Source: Bordetella parapertussis (GTDB lineage Bacteria; Pseudomonadota; Gammaproteobacteria; Burkholderiales; Burkholderiaceae_C). Taken from it: a stretch of 5,796 nucleotides of DNA. Below the pieces are notes generated by a model, which had not been told where the DNA came from, did no database searches, and worked only from the letters and a program-made list of their open reading frames with translations. Positions 1-5,796 of the stretch are shown here, one piece after another; the stretch's first letter is position 1, and the number at the start of each line of letters is the position of its first letter. Position numbers and translations under genes: made by a program. The stretch is taken from contig CAMCTC010000194.1 in the NCBI GenBank assembly GCA_945878355.1, positions 1-5,796 of the forward strand. The letters run 5' to 3'.

Positions 1-417
1 ATCATGGCCGCGCGCATGCGCATGGCGCGCATCCCCCGAGGTGGCGGCCTGATCGACAACCCGCTCGGGCCGCCGGGTTTTTTCATCGGCAATGTCTACG
101 TGATGGCCGGCATTCCCCGGGTCATGCAACAGATGGTCGATTCTCTGGCCGGCAAGCTGCGCCGCGGCGCCACCGTGCAATCACGCAGCGTGACGGTTTA
201 CTTGCCTGAGAGCCAGATCGCCGCTCGGCTGGGCCAGATCCAGCAAGAGCAGCCACGCGTCGACCTCGGCAGCTATCCGTTCCAGCGCGAGGGACGCTAC
301 GGCACCACGCTGGTCATGCGTGGCACCGACGCCTCCGCGCTCGACGCCACGCTGGCCGATGTCTCTCGCATGATCGTGGAACTCGGCGGCGAGCCGTTGG
401 ATATCCAGGCAGGCTGA
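1..417 (+). CDS. Molybdopterin-binding (CinA/MoaB-fold) protein, C-terminal part
   Basis: The reading frame is open from the first base and stops at TGA 415-417. The true start lies left of the window, and the ATG at position 4 is probably internal. The visible 138 codons match the second half of the short COG1058-type proteins often annotated as competence/damage-inducible protein A. Diagnostic stretches are RMARIP, then LIDNPLGPPGF, then IGNVYVMAGIPRVMQQM, which is the end of the MoCF_biosynth fold that binds molybdopterin in relatives. A C-terminal region follows with GSYPF and a GTTLVMRGTD strand. The protein ends there, so there is no CinA amidohydrolase (PncC) domain; family members of this short type are about 250 residues. 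The real substrate of these short forms is poorly known, so a molybdopterin role is only inferred from the fold. The gene converges on the leftward aldehyde dehydrogenase gene with no shared promoter. Family assignment is fairly sure; function is not. Confidence 0.8.
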   Translation: MMAARMRMARIPRGGGLIDNPLGPPGFFIGNVYVMAGIPRVMQQMVDSLAGKLRRGATVQSRSVTVYLPESQIAARLGQIQQEQPRVDLGSYPFQREGRYGTTLVMRGTDASALDATLADVSRMIVELGGEPLDIQAG

Positions 418-562
418 GCCGAATCCTCGTTCAAGGCCGTTGGCTACATGGTGCAAGACCTTGTACCAGCCGCTACATGGTGGCTACATGGACCACCAAG
501 GCGGAGACCCAAAGAAAAAGGACCTAGCCCACCCCGCACGCAGGCGCCGCCAGCGCATTCGA
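418..562. repeat. Convergent intergenic region with three 9-bp repeats and two dyads
   Basis: This is the 145 bp between two converging genes. The 9-mer GCTACATGG occurs three times, at 443-451, 472-480 and 483-491. Two dyads overlap the copies. The first pairs 449-456 with 461-468 (TGGTGCAA, loop GACC, TTGTACCA), eight pairs with one G-U. The second pairs TGGTGG at 478-483 with CCACCA at 493-498. Neither is followed by a clear T-tract on either strand, so they are not standard intrinsic terminators, though transcription from both sides must end near here. On the minus strand a short T-run (about 514-518) lies just downstream of the dehydrogenase stop without a good stem before it. No gene is seen. 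Confidence 0.5.
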
Positions 563-2086
563 TCAGAAGAAACCCAAGGCGTTAGGCGAATAACTGACCA
601 ACAGGTTCTTGGTCTGCTGATAGTGATCGAGCATCGCTTTGTGGGTCTCGCGCCCGATGCCCGACTCCTTGTAGCCGCCAAATGCCGCGCCGGCCGGGTA
701 AGCGTGGTAGCAGTTCGTCCAGACCCGGCCTGCCTGGATTGCGCGGCCCATACGGTAGGCGCGGCTGCCATCGCGGCTCCACACGCCGGCGCCCAGTCCG
801 TAGGGGGTGTCGTTGGCGATCTGCAGCGCCTCGGCCTCGTCCTTGAAAGTGGTCACAGCCAGCACCGGTCCGAAGATCTCTTCGCGGAACACCCGCATGT
901 TGTTGCTCCCCTTGAACAGCGTGGGCTGGATGTAGTAGCCGCCTGCAAGGTCCCCGCCGAGTTCGTTACGGGCGCCGCCGATCAGCACTTGCGCGCCTTC
1001 CTGCTTGCCTACCTCAAGGTAGGACAGGATCTTGTCCATCTGGATCGCCGACGCCTGCGCGCCCAGCATGGTGTCGGTGTCGAGCGGATTGCCCTGCTTG
1101 ATCGCGGCCACGCGCTTTAACGCGCGCTCAATGAACTGGTCGTAGACCGACTCCTGGATCAACGCGCGGCTGGGGCAGGTGCAGACCTCTCCCTGGTTGA
1201 AGGCGAACAGCACCAAGCCTTCGATCGCCTTGTCCAGAAACGCATCGTCATGAGCCACAACATCCTCGAAGAAAATGTTGGGGCTTTTGCCGCCGAGTTC
1301 AAGCGTAGCCGGGATCAGGTTGGTCGCCGCGGCTTGCGCGATCACGCGGCCGGTTGCGGTGCTGCCGGTGAACGCGATCTTCTGGATGCGCTTGGAAGTC
1401 GCCAGCGGCATGCCGGCCTCACGGCCGTAACCGTTGACGATGTTCAGCACACCGGCGGGCAGCAGGTCCGCGATCAACTCGGCCAGCACCAGGATGCTGA
1501 TCGGGGTCGATTCTGCCGGCTTGAGCACGACGGTGTTGCCCGCGCCGAGCGCCGGCGCAATCTTCCAGGCGGCCATCAAGATCGGGAAGTTCCAGGGGAT
1601 GATCTGGCCAACGACGCCCAGTGGCTCATGAAAATGGTAGGCAATGGTGTTGCCATCGACCTCGGTCAGCGAGCCTTCCTGCGCGCGCAGGCAGCCTGCG
1701 AAGTAGCGAAAGTGATCCACCGTCAGCGGGATGTCGGCGTTCAGCGTCTCGCGGATCGGTTTGCCGTTGTCCACCGTCTCGGCGTAAGCCAGCAACTCCA
1801 GGTTTTGCTCGATGCGGTCGGCGATCTTGAGCAGGACATTGGCCCGTTCAGCGGCCGGGGTGGCGGCCCAGCCGGCCTTGGCTGCGTGGGCAGCGTCCAG
1901 CGCCAGTTCGATGTCGGCGGCGGTCGAGCGCGCGGCCTGGGTGTAAGGCTTGCCGCTGATTGGCGTGATCACGTCAAAGTATCGGCCTTCCACCGGCGCG
2001 ACAAACTTCCCGCCGATGAAGTTGTCGTAGCGCGTCTTGTAGGCGAGTTTGGCGCCGGTGGCGCCAGGGGCTGCGTAAACGGTCAT
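563..2086 (-). CDS. exaC: NAD-dependent acetaldehyde dehydrogenase, ExaC/AcoD/AldB type
   Basis: This complete 507-residue enzyme of the aldehyde dehydrogenase superfamily is expected in the cytoplasm, oxidising acetaldehyde and similar short aldehydes to acids with NAD+. Relatives act in ethanol oxidation (ExaC) and acetoin breakdown (AcoD), and their length is the same (about 506-512). Visible landmarks are PWNFP with the oxyanion Asn166, Lys189 of VLKPAE in the cofactor site, the GSTATG loop at 241-246, the general base Glu263 in LELGGKSPN, and the nucleophile Cys302 in GEVCTCPSR, a signature of this subfamily. EEIFGPV lies at 402-408, and the C-terminus ends in the subfamily-typical YSPNALGFF. 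The start ATG (2084-2086, minus strand) has an AAGGAA ribosome site at 2094-2099, seven bases upstream. The gene stands alone, with a sigma-54 promoter about 95 bp upstream. No alcohol dehydrogenase or acetoin genes are in view, so the physiological aldehyde is not fixed. No key residue is missing. Confidence 0.95.
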   Translation of the reverse strand: MTVYAAPGATGAKLAYKTRYDNFIGGKFVAPVEGRYFDVITPISGKPYTQAARSTAADIELALDAAHAAKAGWAATPAAERANVLLKIADRIEQNLELLAYAETVDNGKPIRETLNADIPLTVDHFRYFAGCLRAQEGSLTEVDGNTIAYHFHEPLGVVGQIIPWNFPILMAAWKIAPALGAGNTVVLKPAESTPISILVLAELIADLLPAGVLNIVNGYGREAGMPLATSKRIQKIAFTGSTATGRVIAQAAATNLIPATLELGGKSPNIFFEDVVAHDDAFLDKAIEGLVLFAFNQGEVCTCPSRALIQESVYDQFIERALKRVAAIKQGNPLDTDTMLGAQASAIQMDKILSYLEVGKQEGAQVLIGGARNELGGDLAGGYYIQPTLFKGSNNMRVFREEIFGPVLAVTTFKDEAEALQIANDTPYGLGAGVWSRDGSRAYRMGRAIQAGRVWTNCYHAYPAGAAFGGYKESGIGRETHKAMLDHYQQTKNLLVSYSPNALGFF

Positions 2087-2181
2087 TTAGGATTTCCTTG
2101 GAGTTCAGGGTGAAGTGCAGGCGATTGTGCGGATACCCTTGGCAACTTGCACGATCAACTGCTGTGGCAAATCAAACAAGC

Positions 2182-2198
2182 CGCAATCAGCGTTCCAG
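2182..2198 (-). promoter_or_regulatory. Sigma-54 (-24/-12) promoter of the aldehyde dehydrogenase gene
   Basis: On the minus strand the sequence reads TGGAACGCTGATTGC, against the sigma-54 consensus TGGCACG-N4-TTGC. Only one base of the -24 and -12 blocks differs. The invariant GG (plus-strand CC at 2195-2196) and GC (2183-2184) are exactly ten bases apart. Transcription would begin near 2171, leaving a leader of about 85 bases before the exaC ATG. Such promoters need an AAA+ enhancer-binding protein. Acetoin/aldehyde genes of the acoD type are known to use sigma-54 with AcoR-like activators in some proteobacteria, so site and gene fit. No activator gene is in the window. Confidence 0.65.
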
Positions 2199-2215
2199 TG
2201 TGCAAAGCGCGCCAT

Positions 2216-2757
2216 GATGTAGTTCTTGACCAGCACCTGCCGGGTATGGGGGCGTCATGTTGAGGCGCCGTGAATTGCCACACCAAAAAGGGTAAGCCAC
2301 TGGCAGTCGCCTGCTGGCCATGGCGTCGATCATTGGCGCGTCGCCTGCGCTGTTGGCCGGACGGTCGTCTGAGCTAACGACCTGCGCGCATCATTTTGAG
2401 AAGGATGACAAACAAGCTCAGCACACGCCCATCGCAGGCTGAGCCACTGTTGTAGCCGCGCTGGCAGGTCATGGTTGGACACCCTGGCGTGGCGGTGTGT
2501 CGATGCTGAAGCTGCTGGCCGATTGGTTGATCGGAGCCTAGCGCCGCTGCCGGCATCAGCGAAGGCCAGTTCAAGACGGCGCTTCTTGCAGCCGACTGGA
2601 TCGAATCTTGACCGTCATGCCCGACGCGGCGTTTGTGATGCCGGCGACAGTTTCATCAAGCTCGACAACGCTGCGGGGGTCATCGCCGCCTCGACGGATT
2701 CGGAAAATCGTCTTACATCCGCCGTTACATCCTGGCGTGACACCTGATGCAGGCAAG
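2216..2757. other. Gene-poor stretch between dehydrogenase promoter and tRNA remnant
   Basis: About 540 bp without a convincing gene. The open frames here are short (at most about 90 codons), lack recognisable domains or good ribosome sites, and overlap on opposite strands. Short coding-like patches exist, for example a plus-strand stretch near 2550-2610 reading AGISEGQFKTALLAADWIES before a stop, with another stop shortly upstream. That may be the residue of a decayed gene, but I cannot name it. Beyond the two dyads listed separately I see no mobile-element ends and no RNA gene. Confidence 0.5.
2363..2444. promoter_or_regulatory. Two inverted repeats, possible upstream activator sites
   Basis: A perfect 6-bp inverted repeat with an 8-bp spacer lies at 2363-2382 (GGTCGT-N8-ACGACC). 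A perfect 7-bp one with a 15-bp spacer lies at 2416-2444 (GCTCAGC-N15-GCTGAGC). They sit about 190-270 bp upstream of the predicted sigma-54 start site of exaC, the range where enhancer-binding proteins bind. They are not copies of each other, and I know no activator consensus that they match. The regulatory role is inferred only from symmetry and position; chance dyads are possible. Confidence 0.25.
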
Positions 2758-2790
2758 AAAAAAGCACCTAGGATTTCTCTCTAAGTGCTT
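2758..2790 (-). terminator. Intrinsic terminator downstream of the tRNA-Asn remnant
   Basis: On the minus strand AAGCACTTAG (2781-2790) pairs over ten bases with CTAGGTGCTT (2762-2771), with one G-U pair and a 9-base loop. A run of six T follows, starting in the stem (2763-2758). This is a textbook rho-independent terminator. It begins 18 bases after the CCA end of the tRNA fragment and is in the same orientation, so it is most simply the original terminator of the intact tRNA-Asn gene. On the plus strand the stem has a C-A mismatch and no T-tract, so it works best leftward. Confidence 0.85.
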
Positions 2791-2808
2791 GATTCAAAAC
2801 GCTAATTT

Positions 2809-2856
2809 TGGCTCCTCGACCAGGGCTCGAACCTGGGACCTACGGATTAACAGTCC
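2809..2856 (-). other. tRNA-Asn(GTT) 3' fragment, att site of the integrated element
   Basis: Read on the minus strand this is the 3' part of a tRNA-Asn. It has the 3' side of the anticodon stem with loop CTGTTAA (anticodon GTT, plus-strand 2847-2853), a five-base variable loop AGGTC (2837-2841), a T arm of CCAGG / TTCGAGC / CCTGG (2820-2836), the acceptor strand TCGAGGA (2813-2819), discriminator G and encoded CCA (2809-2811). tRNA identity stops in the 5' side of the anticodon stem: AGGGA stands where ACGGA is needed to pair with TCCGT. No D arm or 5' acceptor strand follows towards 2960. The fragment cannot make a working tRNA. Its break near the anticodon and the adjacent integrase mark it as an attachment-site duplicate left by integration. 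Confidence 0.85.
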
Positions 2857-2910
2857 CTGGGGAACGGGTCTTCCTGGGACAGCGCGGTACGCCCTGATTC
2901 TCTCGAACCC

Positions 2911-2939
2911 TTTACAAAACAACAGGTTACGTTCATAGT
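2911..2939 (+). promoter_or_regulatory. Probable sigma-70 promoter of the integrase gene
   Basis: TTTACA (2911-2916, five of six matches to the -35 consensus) and CATAGT (2934-2939, four of six to the -10 consensus) are separated by the ideal 17 bp, in a locally AT-richer patch. A start near 2946 would give a leader of about 60 bases before the integrase ATG. The site lies between the tRNA remnant and the integrase, so recombinase binding at the att site could influence it. This is a sequence match only. Confidence 0.5.
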
Positions 2940-2972
2940 CGCCCCGAGGCGTCCAACACCATCTCGGCCAAA

Positions 2973-2994
2973 ACTGGCACCAGACTGGCACCAG
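2973..2994 (+). repeat. Perfect tandem 11-bp repeat in the integrase leader
   Basis: ACTGGCACCAG occurs twice, head to tail with no gap (2973-2983 and 2984-2994). The second copy runs into the integrase ribosome site AGGAG (2993-2997). Short direct repeats near a tRNA att core are typical of arm-type sites bound by the N-terminal domain of tyrosine integrases or by excisionases. Overlap with the ribosome site would also allow self-regulation. Both roles are inference. Confidence 0.6.
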
Positions 2995-3008
2995 GAGACT
3001 TACGGACT

Positions 3009-4316
3009 ATGGCATCTGATGCGAAATCAAGCACTGGCGAAGTGATCCGCTCGCTGCAGGGTGCAGGCTTCGTGACCCTGCACAGCCGGTTGGACCGCGG
3101 CGGTGCACTGCAGGCGCGAAGGCTTGCCAATGGGGCCGTCCAGCTCTACTGGCGCTACTCCCTCGGCGGGAAAACGAATCGGGAGCCGATCGGCCTCTAC
3201 GATGCATCGGCGCCGCCGAAAAAGCTGCAGCCGACAACCAAGGGTTATGGCATTGCCGCGGCGCTGGAGAAGTGCAGGGCGCTTGCCGACACCCATGCCG
3301 AAAACGCTCCCGCAGGTGGCCTTCGGGAAGCCAAGGAAGCGCAGCGAAGGCAGTTGGTCGCGAAGAAGGCGGTCGAGATCGAGAAGTCGACCCACACGTT
3401 GCAAAAGCTTCTCGACACCTACGTCGAGCACCTGAAGACGCAGGAGCGACGCAGCCATGCGGACGCCAGCGGCCTGTTCCAATTGCATGTGGTGGAGGCC
3501 TGGCCAAAGGTGGCCGAGGCGCCTGCGGTCGACTTGACGCCAGATCAGGTGCTCGACATGCTCCGCCGCTTGATCGAAGCTGGCAAGGGCCGAACTGCCA
3601 ACAAACTGCGGTCTTACCTCCGGGCCGCCTACCAATGCGCCCTCGACGTTCGCACCACGGCGTCGATTCCTGTCGCGTTCAAGGCATTTGGAATCGTCTT
3701 CAATCCCGCCGGTCAGACCAAGCGTTCACCGCAGTTCGACAGACCGGACAAGCGCCCACTGCCGAGCGAGGAGTTACGTATTTACTGGAAACTGATTGAA
3801 CCAGCGCCGGGGATCGAGGGGGCTGCCTTGCGCCTGCACCTGCTGACCGGTGGGCAACGGATCGAGCAACTCGTGCGTTTGAGGTGGCGGGATGTAGCCC
3901 AGGAGTCCATCACGATATTCGACGGCAAGGGCCGGCCAGGGCAGGGGCCTCGTCCGCACCAGATCCCGCTCACCGCTGAGGCAGCCAGAGCGCTTGCTGC
4001 ATTCAAGGTTGCCGGTGACTACGCCATCTCTACAACCTCAGGCAAGAAGCCTATCAGCGTCAGGACACTGGCCGGTTGGGCCCAAACCATCCTGGGGACG
4101 TCGATTGCTGAGTTTCAGCTCAAGCGCATTCGCTCCGGCGTGGAAACCTTGCTGGCGGCCAACGGCGTCAACCGCGATGTGCGTGGCCACTTGCAGTCGC
4201 ATGGTCTGACCGGTGTGCAGGCCCGCCACTATGACGGCCACGACTACATGCCGGAGAAGCGCAAGGCGTTGGAGATCCTGCGGCGCGAACTGGGCCGCAG
4301 TGACACCAAAGATTGA
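3009..4316 (+). CDS. Tyrosine recombinase (site-specific integrase)
   Basis: This complete 435-residue phage/genomic-island type integrase catalyses insertion and excision of its element at the neighbouring tRNA-Asn site. An N-terminal arm-binding region (about 30-115) shows the pattern WRYSLGGK..REPIGLYDAS. A helical core-binding (SAM-like) domain spans about 130-230. The catalytic domain (about 250-425) has Arg284 in TGGQRIEQL, Lys307 in the beta-hairpin GKGR followed by HQIPL, Arg375 in LKRIRS, His398 in LQSH, and the probable nucleophile Tyr408 in RHYDGHDY, ten residues after the histidine as in P4-type integrases. The usual box II histidine appears to be Lys372. Tyr413 is an alternative nucleophile. 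The ATG at 3009 is preceded by AGGAG at 2993-2997, 11 bases upstream, slightly long spacing. The gene reads away from the tRNA fragment. No excisionase gene is seen beside it. Length and residues suggest an intact enzyme; its activity is unproven. Confidence 0.92.
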   Translation: MASDAKSSTGEVIRSLQGAGFVTLHSRLDRGGALQARRLANGAVQLYWRYSLGGKTNREPIGLYDASAPPKKLQPTTKGYGIAAALEKCRALADTHAENAPAGGLREAKEAQRRQLVAKKAVEIEKSTHTLQKLLDTYVEHLKTQERRSHADASGLFQLHVVEAWPKVAEAPAVDLTPDQVLDMLRRLIEAGKGRTANKLRSYLRAAYQCALDVRTTASIPVAFKAFGIVFNPAGQTKRSPQFDRPDKRPLPSEELRIYWKLIEPAPGIEGAALRLHLLTGGQRIEQLVRLRWRDVAQESITIFDGKGRPGQGPRPHQIPLTAEAARALAAFKVAGDYAISTTSGKKPISVRTLAGWAQTILGTSIAEFQLKRIRSGVETLLAANGVNRDVRGHLQSHGLTGVQARHYDGHDYMPEKRKALEILRRELGRSDTKD

Positions 4317-4726
4317 AGCGGCAGGCCGGAAATTTCAAGTGCACTCCGCACCTACGGTACGGTCTGCGCCAACGAACGAATGACCACATGGATCGACTCT
4401 TTAGTTTGCGTCGCCCATGGGTCCATCGCTGGCGAGCCACAAAGCGGCCACTCGTGTGTACCCGGTCACGGCCATGAGCCGTCGGTGGTGAGCGACAGCT
4501 GTCCACCCTCGCAGCCTACCCAGGTCGCGTGTGTCCCTGGCCTGCCGCTGCGGCGCCCCCGACTGCCCCGGCGCGCTGTAGGATTCGGCGCACGGCGCGT
4601 TCAGGGCGCCCCCGGATCCGCGGGCAGGGTTGAACCCACCTGAGCTGAGATGCCCTGCGGGGCGCTCTCGATGCCCTCAGTCGGCCTGAACCGCGCGGAT
4701 CGCAGGCCCTGTGACTGGGAGGCCTC
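4317..4726. other. Gene-poor region between integrase and ankyrin gene
   Basis: About 410 bp in which I find no gene with a recognisable domain; the short open frames on both strands look like GC-rich by-products. A small dyad ACGGC-CATGA-GCCGT lies at 4468-4482, and another, GCCC-TGCG-GGGC, near 4652-4663, with no T-tract after either. I find no clear sigma-70 promoter for the ankyrin gene and no second copy of the tRNA-Asn end. GC content rises sharply from about 4500 onward, which may mark a change of DNA origin inside this region. Confidence 0.45.
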
Positions 4727-5796
4727 ATGCCTGACTCCACTTCCTCTTCGGCCGCGCCGTCGGACCGCCACCCGGGCGCTCTGCCCGACCACCCCCACCT
4801 CGACCATCTGCGCCGCCAGGCGCGGGAACTCCATCGTGCGTTGAAGCGGGGCGACGCCGCGGCGCTGCAGCGCGCGGCACCGTACCGTGTCGATGTCGGG
4901 GCCTCGCTCGCGCAGGCGCAGCTGGTGCTTGCGCGCGAGTATGGGTTCGCAAGCTGGCCGCTGTTGGTGGAGGAGGTCGAGCGACGCCGCGCCCGCGCGG
5001 CCGACGATGCCGGCTTCGTCGCCGCATGGCTGACGTGGGCGATTGGTCAGGGCTACCGCCGGCCGCGGCCCGAGCGCGCCTGGGCGCTGGCGCACACGCG
5101 TACGCTGGCACAACGCGACGCGGCGCTCGTACTTGCGCTCGCCTGTGGCGACCTCGCTACCGTGCAGCTCCTGCTGCCGCCGCCTCGGGTGCACGAGCCG
5201 CTGCCGCCGCTGGCCGCGCCGCCGATCGCGATCGCCGCGTTCTCCGGCTTGGCGCGCATCGCCGCGTGCCGCGATGGGTTGCGAGCCACGGTGCGCTGGC
5301 TGCTCGCACACGGGGCAGATGCCAACACCAAACTGAGTGTGCCGGGCACTGATCATCCGCTGCCGGTGCTCTATGGCGCCACGGCGCATGCCGGCGACGG
5401 CGAGATCGTGCGCGCGTTGCTGGCCGCCGGCGCCGACCCCAACGACAACGAATCGCTGTACCACGCCACAGAGCAGGCCGACCGTTCGATCCTCGAAGCG
5501 CTGGTGCAGGCCGGTGCGCGCTGGCCGGGCACCAACGCGCTGTTCCGCCAGCTCGACCACGACGACCTGCCGGGCCTGCGGCAGGCGCTCGCGCTCGGTG
5601 CCGATGCGAACGAACTCTCACCCACCACCGGCACGCGGCCTCTGCACCACGCGCTGATGCGCGGTCGCGGCCTGACATTCGTGCAGGCGCTCGCGTCCGC
5701 CGGTGCCGACCCGGCCGCGCACGACGGCCACGGCCTCGCCGTTGCCTGGCATGCCGAGCGTGTGGGCCGTGCCGACGTCGTCGCCTGGCTCGCATC
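4727..5796 (+). CDS. Ankyrin-repeat protein, 3' end beyond the window
   Basis: The frame is open from ATG 4727 to the last base (356 codons plus two bases) with no stop. GGGAGG at 4717-4722, four bases before the ATG, supports this start. Residues 24-90 (HLDHLRRQARELHRALKRGD to LAREYGFASWPLLVEEV) form the N-terminal helical region found in a family of bacterial ankyrin proteins. Degenerate ankyrin repeats follow: about 130-152, 165-200 (LLAHGADAN), 209-240 (LLAAGADPN), 243-265, 269-296 (ALGADAN), 301-330 (RPLHHAL to SAGADP), and one beginning at about 334. No signal peptide or membrane segment is visible, so a cytoplasmic protein-binding role is likely, with partners unknown. GC content is very high, above that of the integrase gene, so the two may differ in origin. 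Whether it is island cargo or chromosomal cannot be told here. The frame and family are secure; the function is not. Confidence 0.87.
   Translation, partial: MPDSTSSSAAPSDRHPGALPDHPHLDHLRRQARELHRALKRGDAAALQRAAPYRVDVGASLAQAQLVLAREYGFASWPLLVEEVERRRARAADDAGFVAAWLTWAIGQGYRRPRPERAWALAHTRTLAQRDAALVLALACGDLATVQLLLPPPRVHEPLPPLAAPPIAIAAFSGLARIAACRDGLRATVRWLLAHGADANTKLSVPGTDHPLPVLYGATAHAGDGEIVRALLAAGADPNDNESLYHATEQADRSILEALVQAGARWPGTNALFRQLDHDDLPGLRQALALGADANELSPTTGTRPLHHALMRGRGLTFVQALASAGADPAAHDGHGLAVAWHAERVGRADVVAWLA

Noticed and set aside
440..2113. Long plus-strand open frames (440-1120 and 1250-2113) opposite the aldehyde dehydrogenase gene
   Set aside because: They are antisense to a gene with intact catalytic motifs, are rich in Arg/Ala/Gly as expected from GC-rich complements, and show no known domain.
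2130..2170. Second sigma-54-like TGGCA...TTGC motif on the plus strand near 2140
   Set aside because: The spacing between GG and GC is 6, not 10, so it cannot be a -24/-12 promoter.
2105..2215. Small minus-strand frame of 36 codons ending 18 bases before the exaC start, with coding-like codons
   Set aside because: No good ribosome site, its start would lie upstream of the predicted sigma-54 transcription start, the promoter itself lies inside it, and the peptide is unrecognised; most likely chance.
2475..2747. A 90-codon plus-strand frame in the gene-poor region
   Set aside because: No recognisable domain, no convincing ribosome site, and unusual composition (many Arg and Ser, low hydrophobicity); coding-like patches occur in other frames too.
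2853..2880. Imperfect dyad GTCCC...GGAA / TTCC...GGGAC at the edge of the att core, considered as integrase core-type sites
   Set aside because: Arms are short and interrupted by an asymmetric internal loop, and half of it is simply tRNA sequence; too weak to call.
2809..2960. A complete tRNA-Asn gene
   Set aside because: The 5' acceptor strand, D arm and full anticodon stem are absent; only the 3' part from the anticodon stem is present.
4601..5560. Long minus-strand frame opposite the ankyrin gene
   Set aside because: It is a GC-rich complement of a frame with clear ankyrin repeats and a good start; its protein is Arg-rich with no domain.

Overview
The window is GC-rich, typically proteobacterial DNA. 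Its protein and tRNA signatures (an ExaC/AcoD-type aldehyde dehydrogenase and a tRNA-Asn(GTT) 3' end) fit the beta- or gammaproteobacteria, for example Burkholderiales or Xanthomonadales. That placement is inferred from family resemblance alone. Two genes are cut by the window edges: the first has lost its 5' part and the last its 3' part.

Left part (1-2200), ordinary metabolic chromosome. The C-terminal part of a molybdopterin-binding (CinA/MoaB-fold, COG1058-like) protein reads rightward. It converges on a complete leftward NAD-dependent acetaldehyde dehydrogenase gene (exaC/acoD type). The 145 bp between them hold three copies of a 9-mer and two small dyads. Upstream of the dehydrogenase, at 2182-2198 on the minus strand, is a near-consensus sigma-54 (-24/-12) promoter. 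Two dyads lie 170-260 bp further upstream and are candidate activator sites.

Middle part (2200-4316), an integration junction. About 540 bp hold no convincing gene. They end in a strong intrinsic terminator and the last 48 bp of a tRNA-Asn(GTT) gene, both on the minus strand. The 5' half of that tRNA is missing. On the side where it should be, a leader with a plausible sigma-70 promoter and a perfect 11-bp tandem repeat drives a full-length tyrosine recombinase reading away from the tRNA fragment. This is the arrangement expected where an integrative element has inserted into a tRNA gene: the element starts at about 2857 and runs right, and the displaced tRNA 3' end with its terminator stays on the chromosomal side.

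Right part (4317-5796). A gene-poor stretch of about 410 bp is followed by a very GC-rich ankyrin-repeat gene that runs off the window. No second copy of the tRNA end is visible after the integrase. Either the ankyrin gene is cargo of the element (whose far end lies beyond the window), or the element has decayed and the ankyrin gene is chromosomal. The window does not decide this. I see no CRISPR array, insertion sequence, defence system or clearly new multi-gene system; the integration junction and the sigma-54 control region are the most informative parts.
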